From: Sitta carolinensis
Taxonomy: Eukaryota > Chordata > Aves > Passeriformes > Sittidae
Assembly: GCA_032173965.1 (NCBI GenBank)
Contig: JAVUNC010000005.1
Location: forward strand, 44,130,501 to 44,194,500
Length of the DNA: 64,000 bases
Reading direction: 5' to 3'
Shown one piece after another: positions 60,801-64,000 of the stretch (the stretch's first letter is position 1; every line of letters starts with the position of its first letter). Position numbers and translations under genes: made by a program. A model generated the notes under the pieces. That model was not told the DNA's origin, did not search any database, and saw nothing but the letters and a program-made list of their open reading frames with translations.

Positions 60801-62422
60801 TGAATGTTCAAAAGGACACCAGTATCTTAGAAAAACATCAGGTTCTGGCACTGAACTCTTAGGTTATATGCTCTGTGTATGCATCAGCATTCCAGAGAAA
60901 GCTGATGCTTTTTTCCACCTATTATTTCATTGTTTTCTCATAGTTTTCAGGAATTTAATACAAGACTCTAGTACATGACATGCTCTTAATCTGGATTGTA
61001 CTTTGATTATATCCAAGACCATTAAATAGTTTGTTTAATAATAAAAGTTTACAATTTGAGATTTGTTCTTGGTATGTACAGTGAGTGTAACTAGAAAAAT
61101 ATTTTTATTGGTAGATACCGGCGGATGGGAAAATTCTCTTAGAAGTTCAAGGGTTAGAAGCAAATGAGAAGTACATATTTGCTGTTGCAGCATATTCTTC
61201 AGATGGAAAACTTATTGGGGATGCCATTGGGCGAATGACTAAGCCAATCCTTGCCTATCCACCCCTTTCTGCTACTACTGTGCGAGCATATCTAACTCAG
61301 GTAGGGTTAGAGTACAATCCTGGACACCTACTTTCATTTGGTTATAATTACTTGTTTTCAGTGGTTGTTCTAAAACTACATCTGGTAACAGCTTGAGATC
61401 TTGCTGGTAGCTTGATAAGCACAAATCCCAATAATGTAAAAATAGTATATCTAAGTCGATTTTTAATTCAAAATTATCAGAAATGTCAGGTGAAGTGAAA
61501 AGGACTTGGTTTTCTTACCCATCTCTGTTTTACAGTCAGCATTTAACTTCTTTCTTGTTGTTTTTTGTAATTTTTTTTTTTTTTTTTTTTTTTTTTTTGG
61601 TTGAGACCAAGTACTAGAAATCATCTTGTTAGTCATTATGGAATGGAAAATGTTATTGAACTTAGCAAGCATCAAAGACAACTGTTTTCATATTGAAATT
61701 AGTTTTGTAGTATCTTGTGAAAGACCACAAAGTTTGTCAGATAATTATAATTTTCTGTGTTCTTACTAAAGGATATTTAAAAGATATTGTGATACAGAAA
61801 AGTGAAATTGTCTATCCCTATAGATAAATCATGGGGAACAGTTAGAAACTTTCCGAAAATATTCCAGTGTAAGATGTATCCACATGAATTTATGCCTACT
61901 TATTTGGCTTAGTTTTCATCCCATTATTTAGAGCAGAAGGGCATTCTGCAGTTTTAGCAAAGAAAGATGAACCTAGATGAATTTATATGCCTTCAACACC
62001 TGCAGTGCAATGCCTGTAAAGTTTTCCACACAGGGCTGTTAGAGCATTGGTCAGCACTCTAGGAACCCCTTTGCTTTCTCTGATGCTAAATCTGAACCGT
62101 ACTAATATTAGTAGGATCTGATGGTTGCTACATGAATTTTATTCAACTATGTCAGAATATTCTTAGAGAAATTGTAAATTTTCATGTTGTGGGGAGTTTG
62201 GAACCCTTATTTATCCTATAATTTTATCTGGATTGGTTATTTCATGAGCATGTCAACTCACTGTTTGTTTGTTTTGTAGGTAGCCTATCAGACAGGCAAC
62301 TTTAGATTAGCCAGAGCAGCATTTTCACCAGTGTGGGATTACTTTGTTTCAAGTTTTTCTCCACTGCCTCCCAATGCAGCTGTTCTTTCTGCAAGTCATA
62401 ATTTGACTATATCTGAAAAAAG
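25037..62422 (+). CDS. CFAP54: CFAP54, cilia- and flagella-associated protein 54, exons 1-24 (5' third of the gene)
   Basis: CFAP54 is a large structural protein (about 3,100 residues in mammals) of the C1d projection of the central-pair microtubules in motile cilia and flagella, where it works with CFAP46, CFAP74 and CFAP221. Loss in mouse causes hydrocephalus, mucus accumulation and male sterility. I recognise it from exon translations such as ANTLFNIWIKY (exon 2), FRALQARNVCIY (exon 4) and the fibronectin III-like stretch with EKYIFAVAAY (exon 23). Twenty-four exons with GT-AG borders join in compatible phases to about 1,026 residues with no internal stop, apart from the frame problem at the start in exon 1. 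Most of the chain looks helical, as expected for the CFAP54 N-terminal region. The gene runs off the right edge: exon 24 ends in phase 2 and no next exon is visible. The gene name is from memory of the family; no alignment was run. Confidence 0.9.
25224..30424 (+). other. CFAP54 intron 1 (5.2 kb)
   Basis: Nothing coding is recognised. It starts in the CpG island and holds a run of 41 T (25561-25601) and a shorter T run (25646-25660) that ends in CAG and mimics a splice acceptor. It ends TTTTTTTTGAAG. No transposon that I can name. Confidence 0.7.
25561..25601. repeat. Homopolymer of 41 T
   Basis: An uninterrupted T run in intron 1, just outside the CpG island. It is the longest homopolymer in the window, and its length in the assembly is likely to be inexact. 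Confidence 0.95.
30425..30530 (+). CDS. CFAP54: CFAP54 exon 2
   Basis: The acceptor is a T-tract followed by GAAG and the donor is AAA-GTAAGT. Entry is in phase 2, completing a glycine codon with exon 1. It encodes ANTLFNIWIKYKPRLPEWYY and onward to DTLAQIK, among the most conserved-looking residues of the N-terminus (about residues 63-98). Confidence 0.92.
30531..34114 (+). other. CFAP54 intron 2 (3.6 kb)
   Basis: Contains a possible ancient LINE remnant (about 31990-32195) and a run of 20 A (33581-33600). The rest shows nothing recognisable. Confidence 0.65.
31990..32195 (+). mobile_element. Possible ancient L2-like LINE remnant
   Basis: The plus strand encodes LCTLHWLPKATFQYSLVL followed by TLKVLNDL. 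This resembles the LHWLPV...F K...L...KAL.GLAP motif near the end of the reverse transcriptase ORF in L2-type LINEs. The reading frame is open for 68 codons but starts and ends without relation to any splice site. The similarity is short and from memory, so the assignment is tentative. Confidence 0.35.
34115..34261 (+). CDS. CFAP54: CFAP54 exon 3
   Basis: The acceptor is TTTTTTTTCAG and the donor ACG-GTAGGT. The exon has 49 codons, phase 0 at both ends, and encodes EYKLALLQCYERYLQQF through NGVRDKNAALT (about residues 99-147). It has a helical, leucine-rich character. Confidence 0.92.
34262..36341 (+). other. CFAP54 intron 3 (2.1 kb)
   Basis: Nothing coding is seen. A T/G-rich low-complexity tract lies at about 35625-35700, and a small (GACT)n-like tandem at about 35784-35805. 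Confidence 0.7.
36342..36513 (+). CDS. CFAP54: CFAP54 exon 4
   Basis: The acceptor is TGTTTTAG. The donor ATG-GTACCT is weak after position +4. It encodes FRALQARNVCIYQMVCSRD through ENLSWLIYN and ends in phase 1 (about residues 148-205). Confidence 0.92.
36819..37012. repeat. A homopolymer followed by T/(TTTG)-rich low-complexity tract
   Basis: A run of about 28 A is followed within 60 bases by about 115 bases of nearly pure T and G with repeated GTTT units. Complementary A and T tracts this close could fold back on each other. Open frames through the tract are low-complexity artefacts. Confidence 0.85.
37338..37472 (-). mobile_element. tRNA-Ile-derived SINE of TguSINE1 type
   Basis: On the minus strand the head reads AGCTGGTCAGAGCATGGTGC and ends in TGTATGGGCCA. 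It follows tRNA-Ile through the D arm, anticodon arm and T arm (B-box-like GGATTCAATTCC). The head is joined to a tail ending TTCCAATTCAGAATATTCTGTG-like sequence, as in CR1 3' ends. This matches the SINE described from zebra finch that is mobilised by CR1. Substitutions in the A and B boxes and a broken anticodon loop show an inactive copy. It is the main evidence for a passerine source. Confidence 0.8.
38622..38680 (+). CDS. CFAP54: CFAP54 exon 5
   Basis: The acceptor is TTTTTGCAG and the donor AAG-GTACCG. It enters in phase 1 and leaves in phase 0. It encodes GTIHMYTICRHLMVMGQSAK (about residues 205-224), continuing the helical N-terminal region. Confidence 0.92.
38681..39961 (+). other. 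CFAP54 intron 5 (1.3 kb)
   Basis: Contains a CTCF-like motif (about 39026-39041) and a C-rich then T-rich tract (39079-39113). No other element is recognised. Confidence 0.7.
39962..40105 (+). CDS. CFAP54: CFAP54 exon 6
   Basis: The acceptor is AATACAG and the donor GAG-GTATCC. It has 48 codons, phase 0 at both ends, and encodes VLEYLLWASICMESSLPLL through YFDCQDGIHGE (about residues 225-272). The tryptophan- and leucine-rich helical sequence is typical of this family. Confidence 0.92.
40490..40570. repeat. AT microsatellite, (TATATG)n/(TA)n
   Basis: About 80 bases of alternating TATATA and TATATG units end roughly 14 bases before the exon 7 acceptor, so the tract occupies the usual polypyrimidine and branch-point zone of intron 6. 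Confidence 0.9.
40584..40697 (+). CDS. CFAP54: CFAP54 exon 7
   Basis: The acceptor is TTTGGACAG with a short pyrimidine tract; the donor is AAG-GTATCA. It has 38 codons in phase 0, encoding IFARRGLIKIDELKQLEDMG through EKIFREATLK (about residues 273-310). Confidence 0.92.
40797..40889 (+). CDS. CFAP54: CFAP54 exon 8
   Basis: It is separated from exon 7 by an intron of only 99 bases. The acceptor is TTTGTGTCAG and the donor GCG-GTAAGT. It has 31 codons in phase 0, with basic sequence MSVMIFKRAVYESRRKSNRF through NPRKA (about residues 311-341). Confidence 0.92.
41407..41605 (+). CDS. CFAP54: CFAP54 exon 9
   Basis: The acceptor is TTTTCCTACTTAG and the donor TCAG-GTAATA. It encodes LSWPRTITERLLVEMFDGAA, a proline-rich segment (NLLPPHPPVPAEIEIRDVTS) and LFSAGLEILS, leaving in phase 1 (about residues 342-408). 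It is one of the most recognisable CFAP54 exons. Confidence 0.93.
41606..42642 (+). other. CFAP54 intron 9 (1.0 kb)
   Basis: Contains T/A homopolymers just after the donor (about 41666-41696) and a degraded plus-strand ERVL-like LTR (about 41925-42365), which fills nearly half of the intron. Confidence 0.65.
41925..42365 (+). mobile_element. Degraded ERVL-like solo LTR, plus orientation
   Basis: From TTGCACAGCCTCAAGGCTGT onward the order of motifs follows the bird ERVL LTR family seen at 50475-51037 on the opposite strand: CACAGC-TCAAGGCTGT, a C-rich stretch, CTGACC, then a T-rich region with an eroded ATTAAA-like signal and GTGAGAGAGCAGCTG-like U5. The terminal TGTG and AACA are not clear, so both ends are approximate. 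It is much more diverged than the other copy. Confidence 0.55.
42643..42717 (+). CDS. CFAP54: CFAP54 exon 10
   Basis: The acceptor ATGTTGAAG has a poor pyrimidine tract; the donor is ACAG-GTAAGA. Phase is 1 in and 1 out. It encodes GGESNGTNHFGIINPTST then LLQLMLT (about residues 408-433), a hydrophilic linker leading into a short helix. Confidence 0.85.
42835..42915 (+). mobile_element. CR1-like 3' end fragment
   Basis: The segment GATCAAGCTTGTGGGTCCCT followed by TCCAACTCACGG corresponds to the CR1/CR1-tailed SINE 3' end (GATGATCCTTGTGGGTCCCTTCCAACTCA). It is degraded, and the terminal ATTCTRTG repeats are lost. Confidence 0.55.
43321..43376 (+). mobile_element. CR1 LINE 3' end fragment
   Basis: Reads TTGGATTTGATGAACTTAGA, then GGTCTTTTCAAACGTTCATG and ATTCTATGG. 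This is the conserved CR1 3' terminal sequence ending in its ATTCTATG signature. Only the last 55 bases or so are recognisable; CR1 copies are usually truncated at the 5' end. Confidence 0.7.
43612..43724 (+). CDS. CFAP54: CFAP54 exon 11
   Basis: The acceptor is CACTGCAG and the donor CAG-GTAATC. Phase is 1 in and 0 out. It encodes GEKGVSGDAAVKFVKLAFSY through ALEFVENFLQ (about residues 433-470). The pattern of AVKFVKLAFSYEEW and FYSALEFVENFL looks like a helical TPR-like pair. Confidence 0.93.
43840..44008 (+). CDS. CFAP54: CFAP54 exon 12
   Basis: The preceding intron is only 115 bases. The acceptor is CTCAATTAG and the donor AGAA-GTGAGT. It encodes AQGDPTWKKAEIELKILTLM, then a basic and polar segment ending SEKTKTIR, leaving in phase 1 (about residues 471-527). 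Confidence 0.92.
44009..44667 (+). other. CFAP54 intron 12 (0.66 kb)
   Basis: Nothing is recognised except a run of about 26 T (44625-44649) just upstream of the acceptor. Confidence 0.75.
44668..44753 (+). CDS. CFAP54: CFAP54 exon 13
   Basis: The acceptor is GAATGTAG, reached after the long T run; the donor is CAG-GTAATA. Phase is 1 in and 0 out. It encodes KESLKPGDPFHDLMILATTV through STSEQ (about residues 527-555). Confidence 0.92.
44754..46140 (+). other. CFAP54 intron 13 (1.4 kb)
   Basis: AT-rich DNA without a recognisable element or exon. Confidence 0.7.
46141..46275 (+). CDS. CFAP54: CFAP54 exon 14
   Basis: The acceptor is TTTTTTTTCCAG. The donor CAA-GTACTC is weak, with no G before GT. 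It has 45 codons in phase 0, encoding NVHPDKKILVDVVMCLWQKC through LEYLHKHQAYQ (about residues 556-600). Confidence 0.92.
46276..47277 (+). other. CFAP54 intron 14 (1.0 kb)
   Basis: No exon or transposon is recognised. Confidence 0.7.
47278..47425 (+). CDS. CFAP54: CFAP54 exon 15
   Basis: The acceptor is CCTCATTTTTAG and the donor GAAG-GTAAAG. It encodes WLHILWIMNEIIEKSNIADT and LCLAAILENVAE, then a charged end SESKEKE, leaving in phase 1 (about residues 601-650). Confidence 0.92.
47426..49173 (+). other. CFAP54 intron 15 (1.7 kb)
   Basis: Contains one exon-like block (48477-48552) with acceptor and donor but incompatible exit phase, described under findings. Otherwise nothing is recognised. 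Confidence 0.65.
49174..49232 (+). CDS. CFAP54: CFAP54 exon 16
   Basis: The acceptor is CTATAAAG, followed at once by a second AAG, so a NAGNAG choice could include or drop one codon. The donor is ATG-GTAATG. Phase is 1 in and 0 out. It encodes GGSASLSHDKTCDMPEILM (about residues 650-669), a short polar linker with low conservation, which makes this one of the less certain exons. Confidence 0.75.
49233..50174 (+). other. CFAP54 intron 16 (0.9 kb)
   Basis: AT-rich, with nothing recognised. Confidence 0.7.
50175..50303 (+). CDS. CFAP54: CFAP54 exon 17
   Basis: The acceptor is TTTTCATTTCAG and the donor AAG-GTAAAG. It has 43 codons in phase 0, encoding KTPTEQLKSAYEILEKAIND through FDNCCTK (about residues 670-712). 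Confidence 0.9.
50304..51551 (+). other. CFAP54 intron 17 (1.2 kb)
   Basis: Almost half consists of a minus-strand ERVL-like solo LTR (50475-51037). The rest is AT-rich and unrecognised. Confidence 0.75.
50475..51037 (-). mobile_element. ERVL-like solo LTR, minus orientation
   Basis: On the plus strand it begins TGTTGTGGTTTAACCCCAGC and ends in GCCAGCACA. Read on the minus strand it runs from TGTGCTGGCTTTGGC to GGGGTTAAACCACAACA, with an ATTAAA poly(A) signal (complement near 50589-50594) before U5. This end sequence is a familiar bird ERVL LTR family. About 563 bases, with both termini present and no internal retroviral genes, make it a solo LTR. The flanks (attag and agttg) are not a convincing duplication. 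A minus-strand open frame of 104 codons inside it (50674-50988) is not a host gene. Confidence 0.8.
51552..51699 (+). CDS. CFAP54: CFAP54 exon 18
   Basis: The acceptor is CTATTTATTAG and the donor CAAG-GTAGGT. It starts VDSNDHNLNTVLGCGNDKPG and ends with the more conserved-looking LHLELIQAQHRVAVKLLKIT, leaving in phase 1 (about residues 713-762). Confidence 0.9.
51700..52510 (+). other. CFAP54 intron 18 (0.8 kb)
   Basis: Nothing is recognised except a T run (about 52029-52044). Confidence 0.7.
52511..52588 (+). CDS. CFAP54: CFAP54 exon 19
   Basis: The acceptor is TTCCTTCCCACAAAG and the donor TCAG-GTAAAA. Phase is 1 in and 1 out. It encodes GAQFADRNLKSSKSHEKNIE then DFQYLS (about residues 762-788), polar and probably variable. 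The phase fit on both sides supports it. Confidence 0.8.
52672..52793 (+). CDS. CFAP54: CFAP54 exon 20
   Basis: It is separated from exon 19 by an intron of 83 bases. The acceptor is CTGTTTTATAG and the donor GAG-GTAATA. Phase is 1 in and 0 out. It encodes EELIMKKIKRNKLSKAIFLM then QKASQKFPEELTTTSQRQLLE (about residues 788-828), a basic helix. Confidence 0.9.
52794..56235 (+). other. CFAP54 intron 20 (3.4 kb)
   Basis: No exon is needed by phase and none is seen. The more complex segment at about 54477-54945 may be an unclassified interspersed repeat (see findings). A C-rich run lies at about 55781-55798. Confidence 0.65.
56236..56409 (+). CDS. CFAP54: CFAP54 exon 21
   Basis: The acceptor is TTTCAATCATAG and the donor CAG-GTAATG. 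It has 58 codons in phase 0: EALTLIEQVEAEQSALYRSL, then a lysine/proline linker SKKKSRTPPPP and FKPAPFDTDVQ (about residues 829-886). It joins the helical part to the fibronectin III-like part. Confidence 0.92.
56856..57225 (-). mobile_element. CR1 LINE 3' region, minus orientation
   Basis: On the plus strand it begins AGAATCATAGGACC, the complement of the CR1 3' end. It continues AGAGATCTCTTGTCCAGCCT, TCCAACAGGGCA and CATGCACTACTGTGAA, all in the order of the CR1 3' untranslated region and ORF2 end. The part beyond about 57150 (GGTCAG, TTTGCCCTGGGTAAATC) also resembles CR1 but less closely. The copy is diverged and 5'-truncated. Confidence 0.8.
57649..57663 (+). promoter_or_regulatory. Candidate CTCF site
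   Basis: GGCCACTAGATGGCG matches the CTCF core consensus CCASYAGRKGGCR at every position. It lies in intron 21, outside the recognised CR1 fragments. Occupancy cannot be judged from sequence. Confidence 0.5.
57968..58295 (+). mobile_element. CR1 LINE ORF2 fragment (reverse transcriptase), plus orientation
   Basis: The plus strand encodes IPHDILISRLKRCGFDG and, after frame breaks, WIRNRLDGHSQRVV, SGAPQSS-like and KKLSSAADT. These match the CR1 reverse transcriptase order (PHDIL, RCGFDGWTIQWI, NWLDGHSQRVVV, GAPQGS, DDTKLSGAADT). Several frameshifts and an early stop show a dead copy. Neither the true 3' end nor the 5' start of the element is present. Confidence 0.85.
58706..58798 (+). CDS. CFAP54: CFAP54 exon 22
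   Basis: The acceptor is TTTTCTTCAAAG and the donor CAG-GTAAGA. It has 31 codons in phase 0, encoding VSWYSIHGSVAGGSNMKVRL through NSGEQ (about residues 887-917). This is the first half of a fibronectin type III-like domain, with the usual early tryptophan. Confidence 0.93.
58799..61114 (+). other. CFAP54 intron 22 (2.3 kb)
   Basis: The first part is AT-rich. The stretch from about 59550 to 60900 has more balanced composition but no element or exon that I can identify. Confidence 0.65.
61115..61300 (+). CDS. CFAP54: CFAP54 exon 23
   Basis: The acceptor is TTTTTATTGGTAG and the donor CAG-GTAGGG. It has 62 codons in phase 0: IPADGKILLEVQGLEANEKY, then IFAVAAYSSDGKLIGDAIG and YPPLSATTVRAYLTQ (about residues 918-979). 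The pattern L-GL-A-EKYIFAVAAYSSDGK is the second half of a fibronectin III-like domain. Confidence 0.95.
61301..62279 (+). other. CFAP54 intron 23 (1.0 kb)
   Basis: Contains a run of about 28 T (61571-61598). Nothing else is recognised. Confidence 0.7.
62280..62422 (+). CDS. CFAP54: CFAP54 exon 24 (last exon seen)
   Basis: The acceptor is TTTGTTTTGTAG and the donor AAAAAG-GTAATT. It encodes VAYQTGNFRLARAAFSPVWD through SHNLTISEK (about residues 980-1026) and leaves in phase 2. The AYQTG-RLA-AAFSPVWDYFV pattern suggests a helical repeat after the fibronectin III-like domain. Confidence 0.93.
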
Positions 62423-64000
62423 GTAATTGGTGAAACAAAATAATAGTAATTATCTATAATTATTTTATTATAGATGTGCACATGTTATTTAGAAGAGTTC
62501 CAAGTTGTAAAATTTTTTCAGGCTTGTGATATGAAAAACCTTGTGAAAAAAGGGTTTATAATTAGCAGAGTATTTTTGTTTTTTATGGAACTACTAGAAT
62601 TTGCATACCTAAATCTTTATAATGGATGCTTTCTTAAGATAATTGTGGAAATATTTCTTAAATGGGTGATAGTTTTGTGTGATGCATTTTCATATGCAAA
62701 ATGTATCATATGCGTTGGGTTCTTGACTTTCCAATTAAGGAATCAGTAAATTTCAGAAACTGAGAACATTTTGTCAAGAACACCAACCAAAATAGGTGAA
62801 TGCTTGCTGATTTTGTTTTGGTGTGGCTATATACTGTGCCAGTAATCTTTGCATATGCTAAAGGGCTTTAGAGATACTTAAAATTAATTGTTTTATGAAA
62901 AAAATTCTAATATTCAGCCATAATTATATAGGTTTTATAGACTAGCAAGACATTTTTTGTTACATTTACTGAAATCCAATAGATCTAGGTTCAGAAATCC
63001 ATAAAAAATGAATTTATTCCCAGATAAAAGAAATTTTAATGCACTAATAGACATTAAATATTATAAAAATAGTTTTATATATGTTAGCTATATATGATTT
63101 GATAATGAATTAACATCCAATATAACTGAATACAAATAATTGACTTCACTGCCTGCCCTTCAAGTGCCACCATGTGTCTGATACCAGGCATACACATGCA
63201 CCAAGGGTTTTGATGTTATATGCCATAGCTGCACTTGGGATTTACACACAGCCTGTGGACTGCATTGATGCTGGCAGATAACCACTATACATCCTATTCC
63301 ATGACTACGTGGGGGTTTTTAATCTATCCCTGATCTGGGCAACAAAGCAGGAATAGTCATTGTGCTGTTTTCTGCATTTGTTTTGTCATTACTGTTTTTT
63401 TTCATAAGCAATTTTTTTAAGACATACAGTTCTAGAGATAACATTGTAATGAGTCTGTTTTCAGTTAAATCAGATGAAGACAGAAAATTTTAAGCAGCTG
63501 AGCAAAGCAGTTTCAGGGACTTTGCTTTTCTGATGGCTATGGACGAGCCTTTTTTTTTTTTTTTTTTTTTTTTTTTCGATTAACATGGAAGACTCTCACA
63601 GCTGGGATATCAGGCAGTTTCAGTTTTCCTGAGCAGTAGGTAAGAAACTCCACTCGCTGAGGGAACAGCAGAGGGAGCCTGAAGGAAAGGAAACCTGTGT
63701 TTCCAGCCAGAAGCCCTGGTGGTGATAACTTGGTCATGTAAAATATGTGAATGTGTGTATTTGATATTCCTTCTCAAGTTTCAGTCTCTTTCAGGAAATA
63801 CAATTAAGGAGAAGGAATATATTTCTCATGCTTCAAAACCATACAATTTTCCTCTAACAAAAATATTAAAAAAATACAGCAGGTACAAATGCCCATCTGT
63901 CCCCAGGGAAGGAAAAAACCCAACCAAAAATGTCTTGATAGAAAAGCAGGCAAAAGAAAAGAGATTCTTTTGAGACTTGTAATACTAGAGATAAGTGTTG
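62423..64000 (+). other. CFAP54 intron 24, left part
   Basis: No exon in the phase required by exon 24 is convincing. A run of about 27 T lies at 63550-63576. The CAG near 63781 would lead into a frame with a stop and no recognisable similarity. Confidence 0.65.

Noticed and set aside
63770..63973. Possible exon 25 of CFAP54 after TTTCAG at about 63781
   Set aside because: In the phase demanded by exon 24 the frame soon stops or shows no CFAP54-like sequence, and there is no convincing donor.
1..64000. CRISPR array, bacterial operon, phage or plasmid module
   Set aside because: No regularly spaced repeats, ribosome-binding sites or prokaryotic genes; spliced exons, CpG islands and avian repeats show vertebrate nuclear DNA.

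Overview
This is a 64 kb piece of vertebrate nuclear DNA, most likely from a songbird (passerine). The bird assignment rests on CR1 LINE fragments. The passerine assignment rests on a tRNA-Ile-derived SINE with a CR1-like tail (the TguSINE1 type described from zebra finch) and on ERVL-type solo LTRs familiar from bird genomes. There is no bacterial, plasmid or phage content.

Layout: (1) Bases 1-1400 are AT-rich with no recognisable exon, followed by a strong CpG island at about 1380-2570. The island carries a good splice donor on the minus strand (intron starts at 1751). By conserved synteny next to CFAP54 I infer that this is the promoter and non-coding first exon of CDK17, transcribed leftwards; no CDK17 coding sequence lies in the window. 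(2) Bases 2600-24840 are intergenic. The one clear element is a well-preserved solo LTR at 10234-10816 with TG...CA ends, a TATA box, an AATAAA signal and a flanking target duplication. (3) A second CpG island at about 24850-25500 holds a candidate RFX X-box, a run able to form a G-quadruplex, and exon 1 of CFAP54. (4) From 25037 to 62422 I resolve 24 exons of CFAP54 on the plus strand. All have GT-AG borders and compatible phases, and they encode roughly the first 1,026 residues, about a third of the protein. The gene continues beyond the window, and no further exon is seen after 62422.

CFAP54 is a structural protein of the C1d projection of the central-pair apparatus in motile cilia and flagella. 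Its introns contain CR1 pieces (introns 10 and 21), a tRNA-Ile SINE (intron 4), two ERVL-like LTRs in opposite orientation (introns 9 and 17), a possible ancient L2-like LINE remnant (intron 2), an AT microsatellite (intron 6) and several long A/T homopolymers.

The most notable observation is in CFAP54 exon 1. The only ATG in a sensible place is not in the same frame as the conserved-looking coding sequence of the exon, which has no ATG of its own back to an upstream stop. A one-base error or deletion, a non-AUG start, or an unseen upstream exon could explain this. I found no evidence of a previously undescribed biological system; most of the window is ordinary intergenic and intronic DNA.
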